Assembly (NCBI RefSeq): GCF_003315205.1
Contig: NZ_QNRR01000001.1
Location: forward strand, 868,001 to 932,000
Reading direction: 5' to 3'
DNA: 64,000 bases
Source of the DNA: Roseimicrobium gellanilyticum
GTDB lineage: Bacteria > Verrucomicrobiota > Verrucomicrobiia > Verrucomicrobiales > Verrucomicrobiaceae
Below are positions 43,384 to 54,997 of this stretch, piece by piece; position 1 is the first letter of the stretch, and each line of letters begins with the position of its first letter. Made by a program: the position numbers and the translations under genes. Under the pieces are notes generated by a model. It had not been told where the DNA came from. It saw only the letters and a program-made list of their open reading frames with translations, and did no database searches.

Positions 43384-44211
43384 ATGAAATTCATCTCCCG
43401 AATGAACCCAGGCAAACTTGCAGCAGCAGGGCTGGCGCTCGCCATTGCGGCGCTCATGACTCCTGCGACGGCGACCGCCGGAACGGTCAGTGGTAAAGGC
43501 GTCGCACCGGTCACTCCCCCGGTCGAAGAAAAGCCCTTCATTACCGGTAACCTGTCACTCTTCTATGACACCCATTTCATCTCCTACGGCCAGGACGTCT
43601 GGGGCGTGGGCAACGACTGGGGTGAGTGGTTCTTCCACCCCTCCATGGAACTCGATTTCCAGATCACCGACTCCCTCCAGTTCTATGTGAACGTGTGGGC
43701 TGACGTGAACGACCAGATCGAAGGTGACATCGGCGACTACGTGCAGGAAATCGACGTGAACGTGGGCTTCTACTACACGCTCGACAAGTTCAAGTTCCAG
43801 CTCGGCTACGGCTCCTGGAACTATGCCTCCCAGACTGAGCACATCATTGACGGTAAGGTCACCTACATGGATGGCTTGATCAATCCGTTCGTCGCTGTGC
43901 ACGGCCGCGTGGGCATCGACATCCCCGGATATGACGAAGGCGTGGTGGCCCAGGTCGGTGTGGCTCCCTCCACGGCGCTTGGCCCTGTGACCCTGTCCTT
44001 CCCGATCACCGTGTCCTTTGACACGGACGGCTTCCACGCTGGTGACGGTGGCTTTGCCTACGTCTCCGCTGGTGTGGGCGCTTCCATCCCGATCCACAAG
44101 CAGATCTCGCTGAGCGTCGGCGCGACCTACTACCACACGCAGGACGACGTCATCCCGAACGCGGATGAAGACTTCGTGGTGGGCTCGGCTGGTATCGTCT
44201 TCACGTTCTAA
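43384..44211 (+). CDS. outer-membrane beta-barrel protein
   Basis: A 275-residue exported protein with a signal peptide (KLAAAGLALAIAALMTPATATA). The mature part consists of alternating hydrophobic/polar strands rich in Tyr, Asp and Gly (LDFQITDSLQFYVNVWADV, YYTLDKFKFQLGYGSWNYA) and ends in IVFTF with a C-terminal Phe, as in barrel proteins that use the BAM complex. It stands directly upstream of urtA and behind a sigma-54 promoter, so it may be an outer-membrane channel for urea or related solutes. That role is an inference from location. Confidence 0.75.
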   Translation: MKFISRMNPGKLAAAGLALAIAALMTPATATAGTVSGKGVAPVTPPVEEKPFITGNLSLFYDTHFISYGQDVWGVGNDWGEWFFHPSMELDFQITDSLQFYVNVWADVNDQIEGDIGDYVQEIDVNVGFYYTLDKFKFQLGYGSWNYASQTEHIIDGKVTYMDGLINPFVAVHGRVGIDIPGYDEGVVAQVGVAPSTALGPVTLSFPITVSFDTDGFHAGDGGFAYVSAGVGASIPIHKQISLSVGATYYHTQDDVIPNADEDFVVGSAGIVFTF

Positions 44212-44238
44212 TTCGTGCCTGGTTAGCCATTCAAGTGG

Positions 44239-44276
44239 GCGCGCGCCGACGCCACAAACGCGGCGCGCGCTTTTTT
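44239..44276 (+). terminator. strong intrinsic terminator
   Basis: A 10-bp perfect stem GCGCGCGCCG / CGGCGCGCGC (44239-44248 and 44261-44270) with a 12-nt loop, directly followed by TTTTTT. It separates the barrel gene from urtA by 53 bp, so readthrough from the sigma-54 promoter may be limited. Confidence 0.88.
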
Positions 44277-44296
44277 AGTGCCATCGAAAAATCAGT

Positions 44297-44327
44297 CATT
44301 CACTCATTCATCACATTCAACCATTCA
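44297..44327 (+). promoter_or_regulatory. CATTCA-repeat leader before urtA, no Shine-Dalgarno
   Basis: Four copies of CATTCA occur at 44297, 44305, 44314 and 44322. They end 2 bp before the urtA ATG and the leader is unstructured and purine-poor. It could favour translation without a Shine-Dalgarno, or carry an unrecognised binding site. Confidence 0.4.
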
Positions 44328-44329
44328 TC

Positions 44330-45583
44330 ATGAAACGCCGGTTCTTTAATTCGATGATGGCCGCAGCCCTTGTGGGCTCTGTGGCGCTCCCTGCGCAAGC
44401 CGCCGACACCGTGAAGGTGGGCGTGCTGCACTCCCTGAGTGGCACCATGGCCATCAGTGAGACGTCCCTCCGTGATGTGCTCCTGTTCACGTTCGATGAA
44501 ATCAACGCCGCTGGCGGCGTGATGGGCAAGAAGATTGAGCCCGTGGTGGTGGATGGCGCCTCCAACTGGCCGCTCTTTGCTGAGAAGGCCAAGCAACTCC
44601 TCGAGCAGGACAAGTGTGCGGTCGTTTTCGGCTGCTGGACTTCCGTGAGCCGCAAGTCGGTGCTGCCGGTCTTTGAAAAGAACAACGGTCTCCTCTTCTA
44701 CCCCGTGCAGTACGAAGGTGAGGAAGAATCGCAGAACGTCTGCTACACCGCTGAAGCAGTGAACCAGCAGGCCACTCCCGCCGTGGATTATCTCCTCGAT
44801 CAGGGCATCAAGAAGTTCTACCTCCTGGGCTCCGACTATGTCTATCCCCAGACCACGAACCTCGTGCTTCTGGAGTATCTCCTGAGCAAGGGCGTGCCGC
44901 TCGAAAACATCGGTGGCGGCTATCGCAAGGATGACTCCGGCAAGATCATCTCCGCCGGTAAGTACACCCCCTTCGGTCACACCGACTACCAGCAGATCGT
45001 TGCTGAAATCAAGCAGTTCTCCGCCGGTGGAAACGCCGCGGTAGTGAGCACGCTGAACGGCGACACCAACGTGCCCTTCTTCAAGGAATACGCCGCCGCC
45101 GGCCTCACCGCTGAGGCCTGCCCGGTCGTGTCCTTCTCCATCTCGGAAGATGAGTTCCGTGGTCTCCCCGCTGACAAGCTCGTAGGCCAGCTCGGCTGCT
45201 GGAGCTACTTCCAGTCCATCGACAGCCCTGCGAACAAGAAGTTTGTGGATGGTTTCCAATCCTGGCTGAAGAAGTCCAGCATCACTGGCATCGTGAAGGA
45301 AGGTCGCGTGACCTGCTCCCCGATGGTGCTCTCCTATGACGGCGTGTACCTCTGGAAAGCCTGCGTGGAAAAGGCCGGCAGCTTCGATGTGGACAAGGTG
45401 CGCGAAGCCTGGAAGAGCGGTCTCAGCTTCGAAGGCCCGAATGGCAAGGTCACTTCCCAGAAGAACATGCACATGACCAAGAACGTGTACATCGGCGAAA
45501 CCAAGGCTGATGGCCAGTTCAAGATCCTCAAGGAATTCAAAGAGGTCTACGGCGAGCCCTGGCTGAAGGGCAAGTTCAAATGA
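44330..45583 (+). CDS. urtA: urea ABC transporter, substrate-binding protein UrtA
   Basis: A 417-residue periplasmic binding protein of the branched-chain-amino-acid/amide type. The signal peptide is [16 protein letters not shown]. Typical UrtA blocks are [68 protein letters not shown] and [21 protein letters not shown]. It captures urea (or a short-chain amide) and delivers it to UrtBC. It is the first gene of urtABCDE. Confidence 0.96.
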   Translation: MKRRFFNSMMAAALVGSVALPAQAADTVKVGVLHSLSGTMAISETSLRDVLLFTFDEINAAGGVMGKKIEPVVVDGASNWPLFAEKAKQLLEQDKCAVVFGCWTSVSRKSVLPVFEKNNGLLFYPVQYEGEEESQNVCYTAEAVNQQATPAVDYLLDQGIKKFYLLGSDYVYPQTTNLVLLEYLLSKGVPLENIGGGYRKDDSGKIISAGKYTPFGHTDYQQIVAEIKQFSAGGNAAVVSTLNGDTNVPFFKEYAAAGLTAEACPVVSFSISEDEFRGLPADKLVGQLGCWSYFQSIDSPANKKFVDGFQSWLKKSSITGIVKEGRVTCSPMVLSYDGVYLWKACVEKAGSFDVDKVREAWKSGLSFEGPNGKVTSQKNMHMTKNVYIGETKADGQFKILKEFKEVYGEPWLKGKFK

Positions 45584-45720
45584 TTTGAGGCTGCTTCGCC
45601 CCGCGAAGTGTGAGCTGGCCGGCGTGCCAGTTCCAAGTGGGGGCGGGTTCAGGAATGAGCCCGCCCCTTCAATCCCTTCAGACGTTATCGCTGCCAGTCA
45701 CATCCATCTTTTCTCTGCAC

Positions 45721-47433
45721 GTGAAAGCTCTCTCCCGCCTGCTCTCACTCACACTTATCTCGGGCCTGTTGTGCTCTGTCTCCCTCCTTGCGGAGACACC
45801 CCGGGAAACCATTGCCAAAGCGGCACTCAACGAAGATTCTGCCAAGAAGCGGGAGATCATCACCACCTTGGTGGGACAGGGGGATGAAGTGATCAAGACC
45901 CTCATGGACGACTGGAAGGCGGACAAACTTTTCATTCATACGACAGCTGCTGGAGAGAAGGTCGTGGTGCGTCTCCAGGATGACAAAGACGACGCGGGCA
46001 CCCAGAGCGCGGTGCGCGTGGATGACGGCGCGACTCTCAAGGATGCCTCCGGAAGTCCGCTTCGCCTTGTGGCAAAAGAACAGAAGGCCGTGGAGCACGA
46101 TCGTGGTCTGCGCAACGCCATGAAGGCCGTACTCGATTTGCTGGATCTCTCGTCACCAGATGCAAAGAAGCGTATCCAGGCAGTGGAGACTCTCGGTGCC
46201 GCGCAGAACGCGGAGAAACTACCCGCGCTCGAGGCCCGTGCGAAGGTGGAACAGGACCCTGAGGTGCTGCGAGAGCTGAAGGAGGCTGCGGCACTCATCA
46301 ACCTCAAGAATTCCTCGGACGATGTGAAGGTGGCCGCACTCAAGGACCTGAAGGAACTGCATGCCTTCTCCAGCTACGACCTCATCAAAGCAACGCTGAA
46401 GGAAGCTGAGACAGCTTCCAAGGCCCCTGTGGTGAGCGCGGCGAAGGATGCGCTAGCCGCCATTGATTCCCATCGGACCTTCGTGGATTTTTTTGGCACG
46501 ATCTTCCGTGGCATCAGCACGGGCAGTATTCTGCTCATCGCTGCGCTTGGGCTCGCCATCACCTTCGGTCTTATGGGCGTGATCAATATGGCACACGGCG
46601 AGATGATTGCCGTGGGCGCCTACACGACCTACATCGTTCAGAATATCTTCGGCGCGGGCGTGACCATTCCACTCTTCGGCCTGTCGCTCGCCATTCCCGG
46701 CATGCATGCCACTGGCGCCTGGTACAACAGCTACTTCCTCTTCGCGATTCCTGCCAGCTTCTTCACCGCAGCCCTGGTGGGCATTGCGCTGGAGCGCGGT
46801 ATCATCCAGTTCCTCTACCGACGTCCGCTGGAGAGCCTGCTGGCCACCTGGGGGGTGTCCCTGCTGTTGCAGCAAGTCTTCCGCCTGACCTTTGGTGCGA
46901 ACAACGTGCAGGTGGGCAGCCCGAGCTGGCTGAGTGGGAACTGGACGATCAGTGACATCATTTTCAACTGGAACCGTGTCTTCGTCATCGGCTTCGCGAT
47001 CTTCATCGTGTTTGGCACCTATCTGGTGCTCACCAAGACTTCGCTGGGTCTCCTGATGCGAGCGGTCATGCAGAACCGCAATATGGCCGCGTGCATGGGC
47101 ATCCGCACCAGCCGGGTGAACATGCTGACCTTTGGCTTCGGGAGCGGTCTGGCTGGACTGGCAGGTGCCTTCCTCAGCCAGATCACCAACACGGGTCCCT
47201 CGCTGGGACAGAGCTACATCGTGGAGTGTTTCATGACGGTGGTCGTCGGCGGAGTGGGGAATATCGCTGGCACGGTCACGAGTGCGGTGGGCATCGGCAT
47301 GGCGGACCAGTCCATCCAGCAGATTTTGCTGAATCCGGTGATGGGCAAGATTCTCGTGCTCGTGGGCATCATCCTCTTCCTGCAGTGGAGACCGGCCGGC
47401 ATCTTCGTCACCCGCAGCCGCTCACTCGACTAG
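45721..47433 (+). CDS. urtB: urea ABC transporter permease UrtB
   Basis: A 570-residue inner-membrane permease. A cleavable-type leader (ALSRLLSLTLISGLLCSVSLLA) and a helical extracytoplasmic extension of about 230 residues precede the canonical permease with 8-9 helices (GISTGSILLIAALGLAITFG, NMAHGEMIAVGAYT, LLMRAVMQNRNMAACMGI). The extension is usual for UrtB. A GTG at 45721 opens the signal peptide. ATG codons further upstream (45655) are in frame but would place non-hydrophobic residues before it. Confidence 0.92.
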   Translation: MKALSRLLSLTLISGLLCSVSLLAETPRETIAKAALNEDSAKKREIITTLVGQGDEVIKTLMDDWKADKLFIHTTAAGEKVVVRLQDDKDDAGTQSAVRVDDGATLKDASGSPLRLVAKEQKAVEHDRGLRNAMKAVLDLLDLSSPDAKKRIQAVETLGAAQNAEKLPALEARAKVEQDPEVLRELKEAAALINLKNSSDDVKVAALKDLKELHAFSSYDLIKATLKEAETASKAPVVSAAKDALAAIDSHRTFVDFFGTIFRGISTGSILLIAALGLAITFGLMGVINMAHGEMIAVGAYTTYIVQNIFGAGVTIPLFGLSLAIPGMHATGAWYNSYFLFAIPASFFTAALVGIALERGIIQFLYRRPLESLLATWGVSLLLQQVFRLTFGANNVQVGSPSWLSGNWTISDIIFNWNRVFVIGFAIFIVFGTYLVLTKTSLGLLMRAVMQNRNMAACMGIRTSRVNMLTFGFGSGLAGLAGAFLSQITNTGPSLGQSYIVECFMTVVVGGVGNIAGTVTSAVGIGMADQSIQQILLNPVMGKILVLVGIILFLQWRPAGIFVTRSRSLD

Positions 47434-47509
47434 TCCTCATTTGCGAGTTGCTGGCACCCTTTTTGCAGACATTCGCTGAATCGCAACGCACTCCACCTGA
47501 CTCCGCCGC

Positions 47510-48676
47510 ATGAGCATGTCTCTCGTAGGTAATAATTTTTTCAACAAACGTCGCACCATTGAGTTTGCCGCTGTGGGCATCATCGGGGTGTTGATGGTTG
47601 TCGTCCTGCCATTGCTGAATTCTCTGAACCTGATGTCCAACTTCTGGCTGGGCGTCATTGGCAAGTACCTTTGCTATGCCATTCTTGCCATCTCCGTGGA
47701 TATGCTGTGGGGCTACATGGGACTGCTGAGCCTGGGGCAGGCGCTCTTTTTTAGCCTCGGAGGGTACATGCTGGGCATGTATCTGATGCGAATGATCGGC
47801 GGTGAGACGATGCCCACCTTCCTGAACATGCAGGGCTACACGGATTGGCCGTGGTTCTTCGGCCCGTTTACAAGCTTTCCATTCGCAATGCTGATGGTGC
47901 TCATCGTTCCCGGAATCGTGGCGCTGGTGTTTGGCTTCCTTGCTTTCCGTTCCCGCATCAAAGGGGTGTACTTCTCCATTCTCACCCAGGCACTCACCTA
48001 TGCCGCGGCGCTGCAGTTCTTCCGCAATGACATGCTCATGGGTGGAAACAATGGCTTCACGGACTTCAAGTTCATCCTGGGACATGACATCCGCAGTGCG
48101 GACACGCAGCGCATTCTCTACATCATCACCGGAGTGGTGCTAATTGGCATCTATGGCATGTGCCGCTGGTTGAATGGCACGAAATTCGGTCTCGTGCAGC
48201 GTGCCATTCGTGACAGTGAAAATCGTGTCCTCTTCTCCGGCTACGCTGCGGCTCACTACAAGCTTTTCATCTTTGTGCTAAGCGCGGTTGTCGCCGCCAT
48301 CGGTGGTGCGCTCTATGTCGCACAGGTGCAGATCATCAATCCCGCGGAGATGCAGGTGGACAAGTCGCTCGATGCCGTGGTCTGGGTGGCGGTCGGTGGA
48401 CGCGGGACGTTGCTCGGGCCCATCATCGGTGCGATCAGTGTGAACGCACTCAAGAGCTGGGCCACGAATGTATTCCCAGATGCGTGGTTGATCATCCTGG
48501 GTGGCCTGTTTGTCCTGGTGGTGTTGTTCATGCCGAAGGGCATTGTGGGCTTGCCGGCCCAGTTGATGGGAGTCTGGAAAAGGTATCAGGCAAAGCGGCC
48601 TGCGGCGGATGAGACGCCCGTGTCCCTCCCTGAAACTTCTACCACCGAATCTTCCGCTTCCTCTCCCGCCAAATGA
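47510..48676 (+). CDS. urtC: urea ABC transporter permease UrtC
   Basis: A 388-residue permease with about ten helices. Family blocks are [70 protein letters not shown] and [20 protein letters not shown]. It pairs with UrtB to form the urea pore. The last ~30 residues are a Ser/Thr/Pro-rich tail. The stop overlaps the urtD start by 4 bp. Confidence 0.95.
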   Translation: MSMSLVGNNFFNKRRTIEFAAVGIIGVLMVVVLPLLNSLNLMSNFWLGVIGKYLCYAILAISVDMLWGYMGLLSLGQALFFSLGGYMLGMYLMRMIGGETMPTFLNMQGYTDWPWFFGPFTSFPFAMLMVLIVPGIVALVFGFLAFRSRIKGVYFSILTQALTYAAALQFFRNDMLMGGNNGFTDFKFILGHDIRSADTQRILYIITGVVLIGIYGMCRWLNGTKFGLVQRAIRDSENRVLFSGYAAAHYKLFIFVLSAVVAAIGGALYVAQVQIINPAEMQVDKSLDAVVWVAVGGRGTLLGPIIGAISVNALKSWATNVFPDAWLIILGGLFVLVVLFMPKGIVGLPAQLMGVWKRYQAKRPAADETPVSLPETSTTESSASSPAK

Positions 48677-49455
48677 GCGCCACGCTGCAACTTGCTGAAC
48701 CGAAACCGTTCCTCCTCGCTGCTGAAGGACTGAACAAGTCCTTCCAGGGATTCCGGGCGATCAAGGATTTATCGTTCTACCTCGACAAGGGTGAGCTTCG
48801 TACGGTCATTGGCCCGAATGGCGCCGGAAAGACCACATTCCTGGACCTCATCACCGGCCGCACCAAGCCAGACACGGGTACGATGCAGTTCGAGAATCGG
48901 GACATTCTCCCGATGAACGAGTATGAGATCTACCGTCTCGGCATTGGTCGCAAGTTTCAGACGCCCACGGTGTACACGGACCATACGGTCTATGAGAATC
49001 TCGTGCTGAGTCTCGAAGGTTCCAGGGGCGTGTGGCGCAGCCTCTTCAGCAAGGTAAAGCCCTCTGAGAAGGACCGCATCTTTGAGATTCTGAACATCAT
49101 CAAGCTCAAGGACAGCGCACAACGTAAAGCGGGTGAGCTGGCCCACGGGCAGAAGCAGTGGTTGGAGATTGGCATGCTGCTGGCCCAGAACGCAAAGCTG
49201 CTTCTCGTGGATGAACCTGCCGCGGGTATGACGGATGAGGAAACGCACCGCACTGGTGAGCTGCTGCTGTCACTGGCGGGTGAGCACACCATTGTGGTCA
49301 TTGAGCATGATATGACCTTTGTGCGCCAGATTGCCAAGGATCGCCGCGTGACGGTGCTGCATCAAGGCACAGTGCTCTGCGAGGGCGCCGTCGACTTTGT
49401 GCAGAACGACGAGCGCGTCATCGAAGTTTATCTCGGCCGCAAATCAAAACAATAG
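48673..49455 (+). CDS. urtD: urea ABC transporter ATPase UrtD
   Basis: A 260-residue ATPase of the LivG type. Walker A is [14 protein letters not shown], the signature region is [17 protein letters not shown] and Walker B is [15 protein letters not shown]. His-loop: [10 protein letters not shown]. It powers uptake with UrtE. It follows urtC with an overlapping ATGA. Confidence 0.95.
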   Translation: MSATLQLAEPKPFLLAAEGLNKSFQGFRAIKDLSFYLDKGELRTVIGPNGAGKTTFLDLITGRTKPDTGTMQFENRDILPMNEYEIYRLGIGRKFQTPTVYTDHTVYENLVLSLEGSRGVWRSLFSKVKPSEKDRIFEILNIIKLKDSAQRKAGELAHGQKQWLEIGMLLAQNAKLLLVDEPAAGMTDEETHRTGELLLSLAGEHTIVVIEHDMTFVRQIAKDRRVTVLHQGTVLCEGAVDFVQNDERVIEVYLGRKSKQ

Positions 49456-49461
49456 TCCTTC

Positions 49462-50163
49462 ATGAACGTACTGGAAGTCAAAGGCCTTGAGGCATCGATT
49501 GGCGGAAGCCGTATCTTGCGCGGGGTGGAGTTTGTGGTGCCGCCGAAGTCCGTCTTCTGCTTGATGGGACGCAACGGGGTAGGGAAGACATCCACGTTGA
49601 AGTCGCTGGTGGGTCTGCTGGGAACCAACGGAGGCAGCATGGTGCTCGATGGAAAGCCGCTCAACGGGTTGTCACCCGAGGATCGTGCACGCATGGGCAT
49701 CGGCTATGTGCCGCAGGGACGTGAAATCTTCCCGCACCTCACCGTGCAGGAGAATCTGGTCATCGGCACCGTGGCGCGTGGCATGAAGCTGAATGGCCAG
49801 CTCGACCGCATCTACACGCTCTTTCCCATCATCAAGGAGTTCCTGCCGCGCAAAGGCGGGATGCTGAGCGGTGGCCAGCAACAGCAGCTCGCGATTGCGC
49901 GCGCCCTGCTCACCAAGCCCAAGCTGCTCATCCTTGATGAACCGACCGAGGGCATCCAACCGAACATCATCGACCAGATCGGTGATGCCATCAAGATGCT
50001 GCGTGAAGAGGGCGAGATGAGCATCCTGCTGGTGGAGCAGTACCTCGACTTCTGCAAAGAACTTGGGGATAACTTTGCCATCCTGGAACGTGGCTCCGTG
50101 GCCGCCGCTGGAGCGATGAAGGAGCTATCCGACCAGATGATTAAAGAATTCCTCACCGTGTGA
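49462..50163 (+). CDS. urtE: urea ABC transporter ATPase UrtE
   Basis: A 233-residue ATPase of the LivF type. Walker A is GRNGVGKTSTLKSL, signature LSGGQQQQLAIARALL, Walker B LLILDEPTEGIQPN. It starts 6 bp after urtD. The stop TGA overlaps a possible GTG of the next gene. Confidence 0.96.
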   Translation: MNVLEVKGLEASIGGSRILRGVEFVVPPKSVFCLMGRNGVGKTSTLKSLVGLLGTNGGSMVLDGKPLNGLSPEDRARMGIGYVPQGREIFPHLTVQENLVIGTVARGMKLNGQLDRIYTLFPIIKEFLPRKGGMLSGGQQQQLAIARALLTKPKLLILDEPTEGIQPNIIDQIGDAIKMLREEGEMSILLVEQYLDFCKELGDNFAILERGSVAAAGAMKELSDQMIKEFLTV

Positions 50164-50237
50164 GCGAAGCGCAGTTGCGCGGCTGCTCATGCCATCCCAA
50201 TTTGGCCAACTCTCTCTCATCCTCTTCCCAAACTCCC

Positions 50238-50852
50238 ATGACCCTGAGAAGACTGTTCCCGAAAACACTGCCCCTGGCCCCACTCCTCCTGGCCACGAGT
50301 GCCTACGCGCATCCCGGCCATCCGCATCCCTTTGAAGAGGTGGATGAGTTCGAGTCACCTGCCGCAGACTTTGCGCAGGCGGTCCTGCATCCCTTCTCTG
50401 GTCTGGACCACCTCCTCGCGGCGGTGATGGTGGGTTGCCTGGCGTACATGATGGGCCGCAAGCTGGGTGCTGTGGCAGCCGCGATGTTCATGGGCAGCCT
50501 CGCCTTGGGCTGGGGGATTGCAAAACTCGGTATGGCTCTCCCGATGATGGAACAGGGACTGGCGCTTTCGGTCGTGGCTGCCGGCTTGATGCTGGTGATG
50601 TATGTGAAGGCTTCGAATACGGTCGGCTTTGGAGTGATTGCCGCACTTGGATTCTGGCATGGCAGTGCGCATGGTGTGGAAATGGCTTCAGTCGCTCCCG
50701 CGGCGGGGCTTGTTGCTGGTACGGGTCTGGCTGTGATGCTTGGCTCGATGGCGGCGATGCTGGCCACGAAGCTGAGTCCTTCCGCCATCAAGTATGCAGG
50801 TGCTGCGGCTGCGGTCGCTGGCGTGGTGATGGTGGTCCAGCGTGTGGCCTGA
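50238..50852 (+). CDS. ureJ: HupE/UreJ-family nickel permease
   Basis: A 204-residue inner-membrane protein with a signal-like first helix and about six further helices. Right after the first helix is the His-rich AHPGHPHPFEE, followed by HPFSGLDHLLAAVMVG, the characteristic HupE/UreJ motif with His and Asp. It would bring Ni2+ for urease. A GTG at 50160 overlapping the urtE stop is an alternative start, but the ATG gives a clean signal. Confidence 0.9.
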   Translation: MTLRRLFPKTLPLAPLLLATSAYAHPGHPHPFEEVDEFESPAADFAQAVLHPFSGLDHLLAAVMVGCLAYMMGRKLGAVAAAMFMGSLALGWGIAKLGMALPMMEQGLALSVVAAGLMLVMYVKASNTVGFGVIAALGFWHGSAHGVEMASVAPAAGLVAGTGLAVMLGSMAAMLATKLSPSAIKYAGAAAAVAGVVMVVQRVA

Positions 50853-50886
50853 CCTGAGGTAGAGCTGAGGCTTCGAATATCCCACC

Positions 50887-51189
50887 ATGCATCTTTCACC
50901 TCGCGAACAGGAAAAGCTTCTTGTGGTTGTAGCGGCGGACCTCGCGCGCAAGCGTCGCGATCGAGGGCTGAAGCTGAACTATCCTGAAACGGTTGCTCTG
51001 ATCACCGCCGAGATCTTCGAAGGCGCGCGTGATGGCAAGAGCGTCTCCGAGCTCATGAGCTACGGCACCACGCTGGTAAAGCGCAGTGAGGTCATGGAAG
51101 GCGTGGCCGAAATGATTCACGACATCCAGGTGGAAGCGACCTTCCCCGATGGCACCAAGCTCGTCACGGTGCACAACCCTGTACGCTAA
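50887..51189 (+). CDS. ureA: urease gamma subunit
   Basis: A 100-residue subunit of the trimeric urease. Blocks are [40 protein letters not shown] and [12 protein letters not shown]. It is a separate gene, not fused to beta as in Helicobacter. Confidence 0.97.
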   Translation: MHLSPREQEKLLVVVAADLARKRRDRGLKLNYPETVALITAEIFEGARDGKSVSELMSYGTTLVKRSEVMEGVAEMIHDIQVEATFPDGTKLVTVHNPVR

Positions 51190-51202
51190 CCAAGCACCAT
51201 CC

Positions 51203-51516
51203 ATGATCCCGGGCGAAATCATCCATCCTCCAGGAAGCGGGGAGCTGTCGGCGAATGTCGGCCTGGCCACGACGACGGTGCTTGTCTCCAACACTGGCGA
51301 CCGACCCATCCAGGTGGGCAGCCACTTCCACTTCTATGAAGTGAATACATCCCTGGAGTTTGACCGCGCCGCGGCCCTTGGCTTTCGCTTGAACATTCCC
51401 GCGGGAACTGCCGTGCGCTTTGAGCCCGGAGATACCCGCGAAGTGGTGCTCGTGGCCTTCGCCGGGAAGCGCGAGATGTACGGACTCAACAACCTTGTGA
51501 ACGGACCACTGCCATC

Positions 51517-51520
<4 letters not shown>
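51203..51520 (+). CDS. ureB: urease beta subunit
   Basis: A 105-residue subunit: [36 protein letters not shown] and [17 protein letters not shown]. It lies 13 bp after ureA and overlaps the ureC start by 4 bp. It forms the ring contacts of the catalytic alpha subunit. Confidence 0.97.
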
Positions 51521-53238
<1,718 letters not shown>

Positions 53239-53240
53239 CA

Positions 53241-53672
53241 ATGCATCTCATTCACCGCATGGCCGCTCCCACCTCCGCGCGGCCAGAGGCTTCTCAGATC
53301 GTCTTGAATGCGGAGAGGTCGATGTTCCTGAAGCGCCGCTGGCGCGGCGTGGCGGATGATGGCCAGGAGTTTGGCTTCGACCTGCAAGAGCGGCTGAAGG
53401 ATGGCTGTGTCATCTTCCAGACGGAGACGGTGGATTACATCATCCGGCAGATTCCGGAACTGGTGTATCAGGTTAAGATGACATCGCCCGAGTTTGCCGC
53501 GCTGGTGGGGTGGAAGGTGGGGAACCTGCACTTCCCAGTGCAGATCACTGCGGAGTGGGTGCGCATCACTCATGACCTGGCCATCAAGCAGCTTTTGGAG
53601 AGGGAAGGCTGGCCATTCGAAGAAGCGACTGTTGTGTTCAACCCCTTGCGCGTGATGCCCCATGCTTCCTGA
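53241..53672 (+). CDS. ureE: urease accessory protein UreE
   Basis: A 143-residue nickel chaperone. Blocks are RRWRGVADDGQEFGFDL, LVYQVKMTSPEFAALVGWKVGN and VRITHDLAIKQLL. The conserved metal-site His is in the GNLHFPVQI strand region. It ends in VMPHAS, without the His-rich tail found in Klebsiella, so nickel storage capacity should be small. It overlaps ureF by 11 bp. Confidence 0.94.
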   Translation: MHLIHRMAAPTSARPEASQIVLNAERSMFLKRRWRGVADDGQEFGFDLQERLKDGCVIFQTETVDYIIRQIPELVYQVKMTSPEFAALVGWKVGNLHFPVQITAEWVRITHDLAIKQLLEREGWPFEEATVVFNPLRVMPHAS

Positions 53673-54336
53673 GTGGCTCCCCTGGCTGTTGCAGGTCAAT
53701 GATTCCCAGTTTCCCTCCGGGTCCTATGCGCACTCGATGGGCCTTGAGGAACTGGTCCAGCGCGGCCTGGTGCCCAAGCCGGACCACGTGGAGAAGTTTC
53801 TGCACGAACAGGTGATTCCCAGTCTGTGTGCGTTTGAGCTGCCCTTCCTCGCACAGGCACATGCCGCAGCCGTGGCGCATGACATTGCCGAGTTGCGCCG
53901 CCTCGATGATGAACTTGATGCGTGGAAGCTGGCGGCGGAACTGCGCCAGGCAAGCCGGCAGATTGGCTCTCGCCGACTCACGCTCACGCGCAAGCTGGAG
54001 GACTCGACCCTCGCTGCGGATTATGCGGCGACGGATGCGCCCTGCCATCATCTCATCGTGTGCGCCATTGAGCTGAAATCCCTTCCCGTGGCGGCGGCGG
54101 CCTGTGCGTATGCGCAGCAGACCGTCAGTGGATATGCCACTTCGGCGATGAAGCTGGTGCGCATGGGGCAGGAGCGCTGCCAGCTGATGGTGCGAGGCGC
54201 GATCGCGGCCCTGGCCCCGAAGCTGGAGACTGCCGTCGAGCTGGTTCCAGAGCGCCGCATCGGCTGGTTTAATCCGCTTCTCGAAATCGCCTCCATGCGT
54301 CATGCTCGGGCGCACGAGCGGCTTTTCATTTCCTAG
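53662..54336 (+). CDS. ureF: urease accessory protein UreF
   Basis: A 224-residue helical protein that forms the UreD-UreF-UreG activation complex. Conserved parts are VNDSQFPSGSYAHSMGLEEL and VSGYATSAMKLVRMGQERCQ, then EIASMRHARAHERLFIS at the C-terminus. It starts inside the end of ureE. Confidence 0.94.
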   Translation: MLPEWLPWLLQVNDSQFPSGSYAHSMGLEELVQRGLVPKPDHVEKFLHEQVIPSLCAFELPFLAQAHAAAVAHDIAELRRLDDELDAWKLAAELRQASRQIGSRRLTLTRKLEDSTLAADYAATDAPCHHLIVCAIELKSLPVAAAACAYAQQTVSGYATSAMKLVRMGQERCQLMVRGAIAALAPKLETAVELVPERRIGWFNPLLEIASMRHARAHERLFIS

Positions 54337-54354
54337 TTTCTGTTTCTGCATCGT

Positions 54355-54984
54355 ATGACCACGAACGCTTCCATCGACAGTGCCCGCCCCATCCGCATCG
54401 GAGTCGGAGGTCCGGTGGGCTCCGGCAAGACCATGTGCGTGCTCCGCCTCTCCCAGTGGCTGAAGGAGGAGTACTCCATGGCGGTGATCACCAATGATAT
54501 CTACACACGGGAGGATGCGGAGTTCCTGCTGCGGCAGAATGTGCTGCCTGCAGACCGCGTCATGGGCGTGGAGACGGGTGGGTGCCCGCACACGGCGATT
54601 CGTGATGACACCAGCATGAACATGGCTGCCGTGGTGGAGCTGGAGAAGCGCCATGCGGACCTGAAGCTCATCCTGATTGAGAGCGGTGGGGACAATCTCT
54701 CTGCCACCTTCTCCCCGGAACTCGTGGACGCGTACATCTATGTGATTGACGTGGCGGAAGGGGACAAGATTCCGCGCAAGGGTGGCCCGGCGATTCGAAC
54801 CAGTGACCTTCTACTGATCAACAAGACTGAGCTGGCTCCCTATGTGGGTGCCGATCTGGATGTGATGGCGCGTGATGCCAAGATCATGCGCGGCGAGCGT
54901 CCCTTCATCTTTGCCGACCTGAAATCAGAGAAGGGCAAGGATGACCTGATTGGTTGGCTGAAGCGGGAGTACCTCTTCGTGTGA
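54355..54984 (+). CDS. ureG: urease accessory GTPase UreG
   Basis: A 209-residue SIMIBI GTPase. The P-loop is GGPVGSGKT. The metal-binding motif is [13 protein letters not shown] (Cys-Pro-His), the Walker B region ESGGDN and the guanine motif LLINKTEL. It delivers Ni2+ to urease with UreDF. Confidence 0.97.
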   Translation: MTTNASIDSARPIRIGVGGPVGSGKTMCVLRLSQWLKEEYSMAVITNDIYTREDAEFLLRQNVLPADRVMGVETGGCPHTAIRDDTSMNMAAVVELEKRHADLKLILIESGGDNLSATFSPELVDAYIYVIDVAEGDKIPRKGGPAIRTSDLLLINKTELAPYVGADLDVMARDAKIMRGERPFIFADLKSEKGKDDLIGWLKREYLFV

Positions 54985-54997
54985 CGCGTCGCGAATC

